A stretch of 12,618 nt of DNA from JBHEMK01 sp046262635 (lineage in GTDB: Bacteria > Actinomycetota > Thermoleophilia > Gaiellales > Gaiellaceae), in the NCBI GenBank assembly GCA_046262635.1, contig JBHEMK010000143.1, forward strand, positions 1-12,618. The letters run 5' to 3'. A program made the translations under genes and the position numbers. Positions 6,487-12,559 of this stretch are shown piece by piece (position 1 is the stretch's first letter; every line of letters begins with the position of its first letter). The notes beneath the pieces were generated by a model. It ran no database searches. It saw only the letters and a list, made by a program, of their open reading frames with translations, and was not told the origin of the DNA.

Positions 6487-6758
6487 TCCGCGAGCTTACC
6501 GCGAGCCGACGCGGCCGCGCGCCCGGTGCGGGCGTACCTGCGCGAGGGTCCACCGCGCGGCGAGGGGCGCAGAGGCCGGCGGGGGCGGCGAGGCCCGCCC
6601 CGGGGGCGGTTCTGGCCGACGACGACCTGGATCGCGGCACCCTCCTCCGGCCTGGGCTCCGCCTTGACTGCCCACCAGATGACCCAGCAAAGGTAGACGA
6701 TGGGGATCTTGAGGATCACCATCAGAAACACGATCTCCCAGATCGAGTCCGGTGCCAC
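6483..6758 (-). CDS. Single-span membrane protein with Arg/Pro-rich tail, 91 aa
   Basis: The function is unknown. The N-terminal 32 residues hold one strongly hydrophobic segment (IWEIVFLMVILKIPIVYLCW, residues 6-25), followed by an aromatic belt (VIWWAVKAEPRPEE). The C-terminal half is a low-complexity, strongly basic Pro/Arg/Gly tail (RPRGGPRRPRRPLRPSPR) that is probably disordered and cytoplasmic. The start is GTG 6758-6756. Its -10-like TACACT lies 6 bases upstream and no ribosome binding site is seen, which suggests a leaderless transcript. It is the first gene of the probable 91aa-95aa-sucA operon and its stop overlaps the next start. It is divergent from the sigma factor gene, with 63 bases between the two starts. 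The hydrophobic half is convincingly protein-like. The tail is less certain because Arg/Pro-rich frames arise easily in such GC-rich DNA. Confidence 0.65.
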   Translation of the reverse strand: MAPDSIWEIVFLMVILKIPIVYLCWVIWWAVKAEPRPEEGAAIQVVVGQNRPRGGPRRPRRPLRPSPRGGPSRRYARTGRAAASARGKLAE

Positions 6759-6764
6759 GAGCGT

Positions 6765-6770
6765 AGTGTA
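6765..6770 (-). promoter_or_regulatory. -10-like TACACT of the sucA operon, leaderless geometry
   Basis: On the minus strand TACACT is followed by 6 bases and then the GTG start at 6758. This is the same spacing as in front of the 61-aa gene. It lies in the 63-base divergent region shared with the sigma factor gene. A -35 hexamer is not convincing. Confidence 0.4.
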
Positions 6771-6803
6771 CCGCCTGCGTCCTGGCGATTATGACGTCGA
6801 CCC

Positions 6804-6808
6804 GGAGG
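6804..6808 (+). promoter_or_regulatory. Ribosome binding site of the sigma factor gene
   Basis: GGAGG ends 13 bases before ATG 6822, somewhat further than usual, but it is the only Shine-Dalgarno match near the start. It supports ATG 6822 as the start. No clear promoter for this gene is seen in the short divergent region. Confidence 0.5.
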
Positions 6809-6821
6809 GGATAGACCACCC

Positions 6822-7865
6822 ATGACAACAGAACAGCTGAGAGCACTAATCGAGCGTGGCGAGGAGCACGGCTGCGTCGGCCTGTCGGAGTTCAGCGAGC
6901 TCGTCCAGGAGCTCGAGCTCGAGGACGAGGAGCTTTCCGCCCTCTACGAGCAGCTCGAGGAGCGGCAGATCGAGTTGACCGACGACTGTGGCAACCACGA
7001 GGTTGCGGGCAGCACCTACGTCAACGGCGACCTCGCGTCGATGACGACCGACTCGCTGCAGCTCTTCCTGAACGAAGCCGGGCGGTACCCGCTGCTGACC
7101 GCGAGCGAGGAGGTCGAGCTTGCGAAGCGAGTCGAGCGCGGCGACAAGGCGGCCAAAGACAAGATGATCAACTCGAATCTCCGCCTCGTGGTTTCGATCG
7201 CCAAGAAGTACCAGGGCCACGGCCTCTCGCTGCTCGATCTGATCCAGGAAGGGATCATCGGGCTGATCCGCGCCGTCGAGAAGTTCGACTGGCGCCGCGG
7301 CTACAAGTTTTCGACGTATGCAACCTGGTGGATCCGGCAGGCGGTGCAGCGTGGCGTTGCCAACAAGTCGCGCACGATCCGCATTCCGGTTCACATCGTC
7401 GAGCGGGAGCAGAAGATCATGCGGGCCGAGCGCGAGCTCGTCGCGCAGCTCGAGCGCCCGCCGACCGACTCGGAGATCGCAAAGAAGACGAAGCTCTCGC
7501 TGAAACACGTCAGGGAAGTGCGCTCCGCGGCGCGGGCGGTCGCGAGCCTCGACAAGCCGATCGGCGACGACCGTGACTCGGCGTTCGGCGACCTCGTCGC
7601 GCAGGACGCCGGAAATGTCGAGGAGCAGGTGACCGTGAGCCTCAGTGAGGACGCTCTGCACAGGGCGATCGAGCTGCTGCCGGATCGGGAACGGGAGGTG
7701 ATCAAACTCCGCTACGGGCTCGACGGCGACGCTGACCCAAAGTCCCTCGAGGAGATCGGCCGTCGGCTCGGCGTCACCCGTGAGCGCGTCCGCCAGATCG
7801 AGTCGAAAGCGCTCGAGCGACTTGCGATGGAGCGGGAGCTCGAGGCGCTCCGCAGCGCCGCGTAG
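6822..7865 (+). CDS. RNA polymerase sigma factor, primary (RpoD/SigA) type
   Basis: It directs RNA polymerase to promoters. It has 347 residues. The N-terminal about 55 residues resemble region 1.1 (LRALIERGEEHGCVGLSEF onward, then an acidic stretch), a feature of group 1 factors. Region 1.2 follows at about 77-108 (DSLQLFLNEAGRYPLLTASE), then region 2 at about 114-184, with NSNLRLVVSIAKKYQG for core binding, EKFDWRRGYKFSTYATWWIR for melting and -10 recognition, and NKSRTIRIPVH. Region 3 is about 190-270. Region 4 is about 280-345 and carries the -35 helix-turn-helix (SLEEIGRRLGVTRERVRQIE). All -10 and -35 recognition segments are intact. It is divergent from the sucA operon. Region 1.1 argues for the main sigma factor, but the protein is shorter than many RpoD proteins, so a close paralogue (group 2) cannot be excluded without the genome. 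I leave the symbol empty for that reason. Confidence 0.93.
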   Translation: MTTEQLRALIERGEEHGCVGLSEFSELVQELELEDEELSALYEQLEERQIELTDDCGNHEVAGSTYVNGDLASMTTDSLQLFLNEAGRYPLLTASEEVELAKRVERGDKAAKDKMINSNLRLVVSIAKKYQGHGLSLLDLIQEGIIGLIRAVEKFDWRRGYKFSTYATWWIRQAVQRGVANKSRTIRIPVHIVEREQKIMRAERELVAQLERPPTDSEIAKKTKLSLKHVREVRSAARAVASLDKPIGDDRDSAFGDLVAQDAGNVEEQVTVSLSEDALHRAIELLPDREREVIKLRYGLDGDADPKSLEEIGRRLGVTRERVRQIESKALERLAMERELEALRSAA

Positions 7866-8264
7866 GAGCGTCGAGCGGCGGACTGGCATCGGCGAGGCGG
7901 CTTGAGGCTCCGGGGCAGAGCGCGCTCGGGCACAGCTGTCACGGCGACAACGGCTTCATCCCTCGCAACCGGGTCGAGAGCTGATCCCGGAACGAGCCGC
8001 CTCGCGCCGCACGCGCCGTCGGGCGGCTTGACTGGATCCCAAGTACAGACGGCCCGGCCGGCCCCACTTGCCCGGCGGCTGACCTTCCGCGCTGGAAAAG
8101 ATGGTCGACGCGCCGCCGATACAGCCGACGGCGCGGCGACGCCGTGACCGACGAAGCCCCGTTTCTCCTTTGATCCGTGGCGGGGGCTCATCGCTCGGTT
8201 CGGCTGACAGTTTGAGCGCCGCGCAGGCGCGGTACTTCCGGAGTCCCGACGAAAGGATTGAATG
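7866..8264. other. Gene-free stretch rich in inverted repeats
   Basis: About 400 bases between the sigma factor and the helical protein gene hold no convincing gene. Open frames on both strands here have low-complexity, non-protein-like translations. It contains four successive inverted repeats: AGCCGCC/GGCGGCT at 7994-8000 and 8021-8027; a nested CAAGT/ACTTG (8039-8043, 8066-8070) with GGCC/GGCC inside; CGCGCCG/CGGCGCG at 8109-8115 and 8129-8135; and AGCCCC/GGGGCT at 8155-8160 and 8183-8188. The first could end the sigma factor transcript. The last could lie in the leader of the next gene. A 10-base direct repeat GGCGGCTTGA occurs at 7897 and 8021. None matches an RNA family I recognise, and such stems are frequent by chance in GC-rich DNA. 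Confidence 0.5.
7994..8027 (+). terminator. Possible terminator hairpin after sigma factor gene
   Basis: A perfect 7-bp stem (AGCCGCC at 7994-8000, GGCGGCT at 8021-8027) encloses a 20-base loop that is itself GC-rich. It is 128 bases after the sigma factor stop and has no T run, so the assignment is weak. Confidence 0.25.
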
Positions 8265-8759
8265 ATGGCGGAGCTGACGAATCTCGAGAGCAAGCTCGGC
8301 GAGGTCACCGGCCTCGCCATGGCCGCTCAGGCGGCGACCGACAAAGTGAAGCGTCTGACGGAGGGCGAGGACGAGAGCCTCGTCGCGACTCTGGAGACGA
8401 TGGCCGAAGAAGCCGCGCGAACCGAGCAGCGCTGCACCGAGCTCGCGAGCACGTTCGAGGGCAAGAAGACGGCGATCCTCGACGAGGCGCGGGAGGTGAA
8501 GAGCAAGGCGGCAGAGATGATGTCGACATACCTCGACCAAGACTCCGACGCGCTTGACGGCTTCGAGTTCTTGACGATGGCCGAGGCGGCCGAGGTCGGC
8601 CATTGGTCGGTCCTCGAAAAGATGAACGAGCGCGCGGGGCACGAGGGGCTCCGCGACCTGATCGCCTGGGCGCTCCCGATCCAGCAGCGTCACTTCCGCG
8701 ACGTGCTGGAGGGCTCGAAGACGCTCGCCGCGGAAGAGGATCCCGACGAGGTCGCGTAG
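8265..8759 (+). CDS. Helical, possibly ferritin-like protein, about 164 aa
   Basis: The precise function is unknown. The sequence is almost wholly helical, acidic and soluble, with no signal peptide. It has helices at about 7-33, 37-62, 65-93, 101-123 and 127-156 (numbered from the upstream ATG). Candidate metal ligands include EE at 49-50, E55, E102, E108, H114 and H144, spaced as might suit a ferritin- or DUF892-like four-helix bundle, but the canonical ExxH pairs are not evident. So this is a fold guess, not a functional call. The second of two consecutive ATGs (8265) is chosen because the AAGGA ribosome binding site (8253-8257) is 7 bases from it and only 4 from ATG 8262. It stands alone after a 400-base gap and converges on the methyltransferase gene. 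Possible roles are in stress or metal handling, but these are inferred only. Confidence 0.75.
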   Translation: MAELTNLESKLGEVTGLAMAAQAATDKVKRLTEGEDESLVATLETMAEEAARTEQRCTELASTFEGKKTAILDEAREVKSKAAEMMSTYLDQDSDALDGFEFLTMAEAAEVGHWSVLEKMNERAGHEGLRDLIAWALPIQQRHFRDVLEGSKTLAAEEDPDEVA

Positions 8760-8771
8760 GCCCCCGGGGGC
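8760..8771. repeat. 12-base perfect palindrome at gene end
   Basis: GCCCCCGGGGGC directly follows the TAG stop of the helical protein gene. As RNA it can form at most a four-base stem with a small loop, so it is more likely incidental or part of transcript ending than a regulator site. Confidence 0.35.
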
Positions 8772-8802
8772 GCGTCACCAAGGACAGGGCTGGAGCCGAG
8801 GC

Positions 8803-8836
8803 GCGCGCTGACAGCGTGCCGGAGCGGGTTTCCGCT
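8803..8836. terminator. Two adjacent stem-loops between convergent genes
   Basis: GCGCGCT at 8803-8809 pairs with AGCGTGC at 8813-8819 (one G-T wobble, GAC loop). AGCGG at 8823-8827 pairs with CCGCT at 8832-8836 (GTTT loop, overlapping the methyltransferase stop). They lie in the 75-base space between converging transcripts, where ends for both strands are expected. No long T run is present. Confidence 0.4.
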
Positions 8837-9491
8837 AGAACGCGAGTTCCCGGCCGCTCCAGGCCAGGACGCGCATGCCCTCCCACCACCACGGCTGCCC
8901 CTTGTCCTTGCCGTCGAGCCACAGCAGCTCGCGGGCTTGTGCCTGGCCCGCGAGATAGTCGCCCACGGCCCGCTCGACCTGCTCCCAGTCCGTGTCATCG
9001 ACGATCAGCAGCGCCCGCTCCGCCAGGAAGGGCTCCACGAGTCGGAGCCCTTCGAGTTGGTGTTCGTAGCCGTGCGCCCCATCGTAGTAGTAGACGCCGA
9101 CGCGCCGTCCCTCGAGCGAACCGCCGCGCAGCAGGGCGAATGCGTCGCCCTCGAGGATGGTTGCCCCCTCGCAGCCGAAGCGTCGCAGATTCTCCTCGAG
9201 CTGCTCTCGACTGCCGTCCCCCATCGAGAAGTCGTCGATCCCGACGACATCGGCCGCCTTGCCGTAGGCGGCCGCGATCATGCTCGCTCCCTTGAAGGAA
9301 CCGATCTCGACGTAGCTCTCCCCCTCGCCGAGACAGGAGGTCGCTGCGGCGAGCAGGGCGAGGTTGTTCGGCTGCGCGAGACCACCGACCGCCTCGAGCA
9401 GCTCCGCGTAGAAGGGCTCCCGCGGCAACTCCGAGCGCGGGAAGTCGTCGAACGCCTGCCGCAGCTCGTGCTCGAAAAGTTTGGCGTCCAT
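8835..9491 (-). CDS. Class I SAM-dependent methyltransferase (Methyltransf_24-like), 218 aa
   Basis: It probably transfers a methyl group from S-adenosylmethionine to an unknown small molecule in the cytoplasm. The SAM-binding glycine-rich motif I is YVEIGSFKGAS at 60-70. The following acidic position is in VVGIDDFS at 82-89, and EGDAFALL (114-121) fits the third SAM motif. The strand-4 region reads YYYDGAHGYEHQLEGL at 134-149, and ALLIVDDTDWEQV at 160-172 follows. The combination ID.F plus DGAH.Y plus VDD is typical of the Methyltransf_24 group, which includes enzymes acting on sugars and natural products. The substrate cannot be told. ATG is at 9491-9489 and the stop TAG at 8837-8835. It starts 11 bases after the HxlR regulator gene and is the last gene of the probable lon-regulator-methyltransferase unit. 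Confidence 0.85.
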   Translation of the reverse strand: MDAKLFEHELRQAFDDFPRSELPREPFYAELLEAVGGLAQPNNLALLAAATSCLGEGESYVEIGSFKGASMIAAAYGKAADVVGIDDFSMGDGSREQLEENLRRFGCEGATILEGDAFALLRGGSLEGRRVGVYYYDGAHGYEHQLEGLRLVEPFLAERALLIVDDTDWEQVERAVGDYLAGQAQARELLWLDGKDKGQPWWWEGMRVLAWSGRELAF

Positions 9492-9502
9492 CCGCAGGCA
9501 GC

Positions 9503-9814
9503 CTACGAGGCCCAGCGCTGCATCGCCTCGACGACGGCTGTCAGACGGTTACCGTCCCGGGTGAGACGGTACTCGACCCGCGGCGGCCGAGCATCGATGA
9601 CGCGCCGCTCGACGATTCCAGCCTCCTCGAGTTCGAGCAGGCGTTGCGCGAGCGTCCGAGGCGGGATGCCGTCAAGCACCTGCTTGAACTCGTTGAAGCG
9701 GACGGCGCCCGACTGCGACGCGGCGTAGACGATCCCGATCACCCAGCGGCGCCCGAGGAGGTCGGCGGCGCGGCCGACCTCCTCGGGAATCGCCTGGCAC
9801 TTACGACACCGCAT
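9503..9814 (-). CDS. HxlR-family winged-helix transcriptional regulator, 103 aa
   Basis: It is a DNA-binding regulator of the HxlR (DUF24) type, usually a dimer. The family core is complete: AADLLGRRWVIGIVYA at about 16-31, RFNEFKQVLDGIPPRTLAQR (39-58) with the recognition helix, LLELEEAGIVERRV at 59-72 and the wing RPPRVEYRLTRDG at 76-88. The conserved N-terminal Cys found in many members is replaced (the aligned position is about E11). Instead an N-terminal CRKC (Cys 3 and Cys 6) precedes the domain and could be a redox or metal site. ATG at 9814-9812 lies inside the last codons of lon, a 14-base overlap in another frame, so the two are probably cotranscribed and perhaps translationally coupled. 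No separate ribosome binding site is clear. Its target is unknown. Self-regulation or control of the adjacent methyltransferase is a reasonable guess. Confidence 0.88.
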   Translation of the reverse strand: MRCRKCQAIPEEVGRAADLLGRRWVIGIVYAASQSGAVRFNEFKQVLDGIPPRTLAQRLLELEEAGIVERRVIDARPPRVEYRLTRDGNRLTAVVEAMQRWAS

Positions 9815-12098
9815 GGAGCTGTGTCACCGGCTCGAGCGCGAGCTCGAGCACCTCGCCGAGCGTCATCACCGGGTGAAACGTCATCTCGGAGCGGACATCG
9901 TCTGGCACGTCATCGAGGTCGGCGCGGTTGCGCTCCGGGATGACGACGTCGGTCAGCCCGGCAGCGTGGGCTGCGAGCACCTTCTGCTTCAGACCGCCGA
10001 TCGGAAGGACTCTGCCCTGCAGCGTCACCTCGCCGGTCATGCCGACGGTGTGCTTCACCGGGCGGCCCGTGAGCAGCGACGCGAGCGCGGTCGCCATCGT
10101 GATCCCCGCGCTCGGTCCGTCCTTCGGGATGGCTCCGGCAGGGACGTGCACGTGGAACGAGCGCTCGTCGAAGGCATGCTCATCGACGCCGAGCTCCTGT
10201 GCGTGCGAACGCACGTACGAGAGCGCGATCCGCGCCGACTCCTTCATCACGTCGCCGAGTTGGCCCGTGAGGACGAGGTCGCGGCCACCGTCCATCGTCG
10301 TCGCCTCGACGAAGAGAACGTCGCCGCCGGTGCCGGTGACCGCGAGACCCGTGGCCACGCCCGGAACGGCGGTGCGCTCCGCAGCCTCCTGGTAGAACCG
10401 CTGGCGGCCGAGTGCCTCGCGGACGGCCTCGAGGTCGACCGTGACGAGGCCCTCACCGCCGGAGGCGACCTTCGTCGCCACCCTGCGGAGGATCTTCCCG
10501 AGCTCCCGCTCGAGCTGCCGCACGCCCGCCTCGCGGGTGTACTCGGCGATCACGAGCCTCAGCATCGCGTCCGCGACGGCCACCTCGTCTGCACGCAGGC
10601 CGTTTCGCTCGACCTGGCGCGGCCAGAGATAGCCACGCGCGATCGCGAGCTTCTCTTCAACCGTGTAGCCGTCGAAGCGGATGACCTCCATCCGGTCGAG
10701 CAGCGGCCCGGGGATCGTCTCCGAGACGTTCGCGGTGGCAATGAAGACGACCTCGGAGAGATCGAGTTCGACGTCGAGGTAGTGGTCGCGGAACGAGTGG
10801 TTCTGCGCGGGGTCGAGCACCTCGAGGAGCGCCGCCGACGGGTCACCGCGCCAGTCGGCTCCAACCTTGTCGACCTCGTCCAGCATGATCACAGGATTCA
10901 TCGTCCCCGCGTCGCGGAGGGCGCGCACGAGCCGGCCCGGCAGCGCCCCGATGTAGGTGCGCCGGTGGCCGCGGATCTCCGCTTCGTCGCGGACGCCGCC
11001 GAGCGACATGCGGACGAACTGGCGCCCAAGCGCGCGGGCGACCGACTCGCCGATCGAGGTCTTGCCCGTCCCGGGCGGCCCGATCAGCGTCAGGATCGCG
11101 CCGGAGCGCTTGTCGTTCGGGATCCCGCGGTCCTGCCGCAACTTGCGGACGGCCAGGTATTCGACGATGCGCTCCTTGACGTCGTCGAGCCCTGCGTGGT
11201 CGGCATCGAGGATCTCACGCGCGTGAACGGTGTCGAGCGTCTCCTCGGATCGCGTCGACCACGGCACGGAGACGAGCCAGTCCAGGTAGGTGCGGATCAT
11301 CGACGACTCGCCGCTGCCTTCGCCCATCGACTCGAGCCGGCGCAGCTCGCGCTCGGCCTGCTCACGGATGGCCTCCGGCATGCCGGCGTCCTCGATCTTC
11401 TTCCGATACTCCTCGATCACGGAACCCTCGTCCTCGCCGAGCTCCTTGCGGATCGAGTCCATCTGCTTGCGCAGGAAGTACTCGCGCTGCTGGGCCTGCG
11501 CACCGGACTCCACGTCCTCGCGGATGCGGCGGCGAACCTGCAGCTCGGCGAGCCGCTCGCGCTGCAGCCGGACTGCGAGCCCGAGCCGCTCAGCGACATC
11601 GAGGGTCTCGAGCAGCTCCACCTTCTGCTCAAAGGTCAGGTCGGGGGAGTAACCGGCCGTGTCGGCCAGCGCGCCCGGCTCGACGACCGCGCGCAGGAAC
11701 TGGCCAACCCGCTCGTCGGCGTTGCGCAGCTCGAGAATCTCCTCGACCACCGCACGGTATTCGATTTCGAGCTCCTTGACGCTGCCGCCGCGCGGCTCCT
11801 CGTCGGGAAGCTCCTCCACCTCGACGCGCAGGCGGCCTTCGGGGTCGGACTCGGCGGAGCCGATCACGCCCCGGTGCAGGCCGGCCAGAGCGACGGCGAT
11901 CCCGCCGCCGGGCAGGCGGACGCGGTCGGCCACTTCCGCGACGGTGCCGACTTTGGCGTAGTCATGCTCGTGTCGCGGTACGAGCAGGACGCGGTCCTCC
12001 TCGCCAACGTCGACGGTCAGCGTGACCGTCATGTGCGGGAAGACGACTGTGTCCTCCAGGGGGACGAGCAGAAGCGTGCTCAAGGGATTCCTCTCCAT
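9801..12098 (-). CDS. lon: ATP-dependent Lon protease (endopeptidase La)
   Basis: It degrades misfolded and short-lived regulatory proteins in the cytoplasm, using ATP. It has 765 residues, the usual length. An N-terminal substrate-binding domain (about 6-190, starting LLLVPLEDTVVFPHMTVTL) is followed by a coiled region (about 195-260, REYFLRKQMDSIRKELGEDE). The AAA+ domain has Walker A GPPGTGKT at 340-347, Walker B VIMLDEVD at 403-410 and sensor segment VFIATAN at 451-457. The C-terminal protease domain has the catalytic Ser at 663 in KDGPSAGIT and Lys at 706 in GGLKQK (43 residues apart, as in E. coli Lon). I chose ATG 12098-12096 and not the upstream frame (open to 12518), because similarity starts at this Met and a -10-like box sits just before it. 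No ribosome binding site is visible. It overlaps the HxlR gene by 14 bases. Confidence 0.96.
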   Translation of the reverse strand: MERNPLSTLLLVPLEDTVVFPHMTVTLTVDVGEEDRVLLVPRHEHDYAKVGTVAEVADRVRLPGGGIAVALAGLHRGVIGSAESDPEGRLRVEVEELPDEEPRGGSVKELEIEYRAVVEEILELRNADERVGQFLRAVVEPGALADTAGYSPDLTFEQKVELLETLDVAERLGLAVRLQRERLAELQVRRRIREDVESGAQAQQREYFLRKQMDSIRKELGEDEGSVIEEYRKKIEDAGMPEAIREQAERELRRLESMGEGSGESSMIRTYLDWLVSVPWSTRSEETLDTVHAREILDADHAGLDDVKERIVEYLAVRKLRQDRGIPNDKRSGAILTLIGPPGTGKTSIGESVARALGRQFVRMSLGGVRDEAEIRGHRRTYIGALPGRLVRALRDAGTMNPVIMLDEVDKVGADWRGDPSAALLEVLDPAQNHSFRDHYLDVELDLSEVVFIATANVSETIPGPLLDRMEVIRFDGYTVEEKLAIARGYLWPRQVERNGLRADEVAVADAMLRLVIAEYTREAGVRQLERELGKILRRVATKVASGGEGLVTVDLEAVREALGRQRFYQEAAERTAVPGVATGLAVTGTGGDVLFVEATTMDGGRDLVLTGQLGDVMKESARIALSYVRSHAQELGVDEHAFDERSFHVHVPAGAIPKDGPSAGITMATALASLLTGRPVKHTVGMTGEVTLQGRVLPIGGLKQKVLAAHAAGLTDVVIPERNRADLDDVPDDVRSEMTFHPVMTLGEVLELALEPVTQLHAVS

Positions 12099-12100
12099 TC

Positions 12101-12115
12101 GGATATCAGGTATCC
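12101..12115. promoter_or_regulatory. Operator-like dyad between lon -10 and start codon
   Basis: GGATA at 12101-12105 and TATCC at 12111-12115 form an inverted repeat with a 5-base centre. It covers the predicted transcript start and most of the leader of lon, where a repressor would act. It does not match the HspR (HAIR) or ClgR consensus that I know for protease genes of actinobacteria. Confidence 0.35.
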
Positions 12116-12117
12116 CA

Positions 12118-12123
12118 ATTGTA
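12118..12123 (-). promoter_or_regulatory. -10-like TACAAT of lon
   Basis: TACAAT on the minus strand lies 19 bases before ATG 12098. It predicts a transcript start near 12111 and a leader of about 13 bases without a Shine-Dalgarno match. A -35 element at the usual spacing is weak. The surrounding GGTACAATTG is identical to the block before the 105-aa gene. Confidence 0.5.
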
Positions 12124-12182
12124 CCGCTCACAGCACACCCACCGCTTGACCGCGCAACAAGCACTCCCCCCCGGATCCGAGC

Positions 12183-12338
12183 ATGTGTCACTCGCTTTCC
12201 GCCGGCCACCGCCGCGTGCGGCACCGGTCGTGGCGCGTGACCGGGAGTCCGGACGGCGGAGGCGTCTGGATCGCGGATCTCGACCGCCGGGAGCGCTTTC
12301 GCCGCCCGCTGACCGGCCCCACTCAAACCCGTCGGTGA
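12183..12338 (+). CDS. Possible small ORF, 51 aa
   Basis: This is the weakest gene call here. The ORF from ATG 12183 to TGA 12336-12338 encodes a basic 51-residue protein with a more ordered middle (WRVTGSPDGGGVWIADLDRR) than other frames in this region. About four fifths of its codons end in G or C. GGAT lies about 8 bases before the ATG, a poor ribosome binding site. It is divergent from lon and would sit alone. It could be a real small protein, a gene remnant or chance, and no family is recognised. Confidence 0.2.
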   Translation: MCHSLSAGHRRVRHRSWRVTGSPDGGGVWIADLDRRERFRRPLTGPTQTRR

Positions 12339-12483
12339 CTCCACGGCCTGCGCGGCTGCCCGCCGCCGGCGGCGGTTGATCGCTCGGCTCAAATGGCGCC
12401 TTTCATTGCAGGCGTGCCGGTCCGGCGGATGGGCGGCGAGCAGACGTCTCTGGCAGGGGCTCGCAGCAACCGCGCCCACGGAA

Positions 12484-12526
12484 AACCGGTGCGCCCGCCC
12501 CGCAGACTGGGCGGCCAAAGCCGGTT
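12484..12526 (-). terminator. Nested hairpin, possible terminator of the right-edge gene
   Basis: AACCGG at 12484-12489 pairs with CCGGTT at 12521-12526. Inside, CCGCCC at 12495-12500 pairs with GGGCGG at 12509-12514 around an 8-base loop. On the minus strand the outer stem ends in a run of four T (plus-strand 12482-12485), and the structure begins 34 bases after the stop of the partial gene. This is the most terminator-like structure in the window. Confidence 0.45.
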
Positions 12527-12559
12527 CGGGGTGATGAAGCGATGCCGCCGAGAAAGCCG

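Larger units (their letters stand above)
12124..12559. other. Long intergenic region upstream of lon
   Basis: Some 435 bases lie between the lon promoter and the end of the next minus-strand gene. The minus strand is open in the lon frame as far as 12518, but the translation is Arg/Ala/Pro-rich and not protein-like. The only other items noted are the doubtful 51-aa ORF on the plus strand and a nested stem at 12484-12526. No tRNA, riboswitch or known ncRNA is recognised. Confidence 0.5.

Noticed and set aside
6846..7889. Minus-strand open frame of 347 codons
   Set aside because: It is an exact antisense shadow of the sigma factor gene, whose domains are all intact on the plus strand.
7902..8147. 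Plus-strand 81-codon frame after the sigma factor gene
   Set aside because: Low-complexity translation, no ribosome binding site, and crossed by inverted repeats. Minus-strand frames over the same region are no better.
9813..12149. Plus-strand open frame of 778 codons
   Set aside because: It lies antisense to lon. Long open frames opposite real genes are common in GC-rich DNA with strong third-position bias. The translation is His/Asp/Arg/Val-rich without any known domain, while the minus strand encodes a complete Lon.
12099..12518. N-terminal extension of Lon by 140 residues
   Set aside because: The frame is open but the added residues are Arg/Ala/Pro-rich and unlike any Lon. Similarity starts at the Met at 12098, and a -10-like box lies just upstream of it.
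12400..12520. SAM, cobalamin or c-di-AMP riboswitch on the plus strand
   Set aside because: GCAACC-like and AAACCGG-like bits occur, but the ordered conserved core of none of these families can be laid out.
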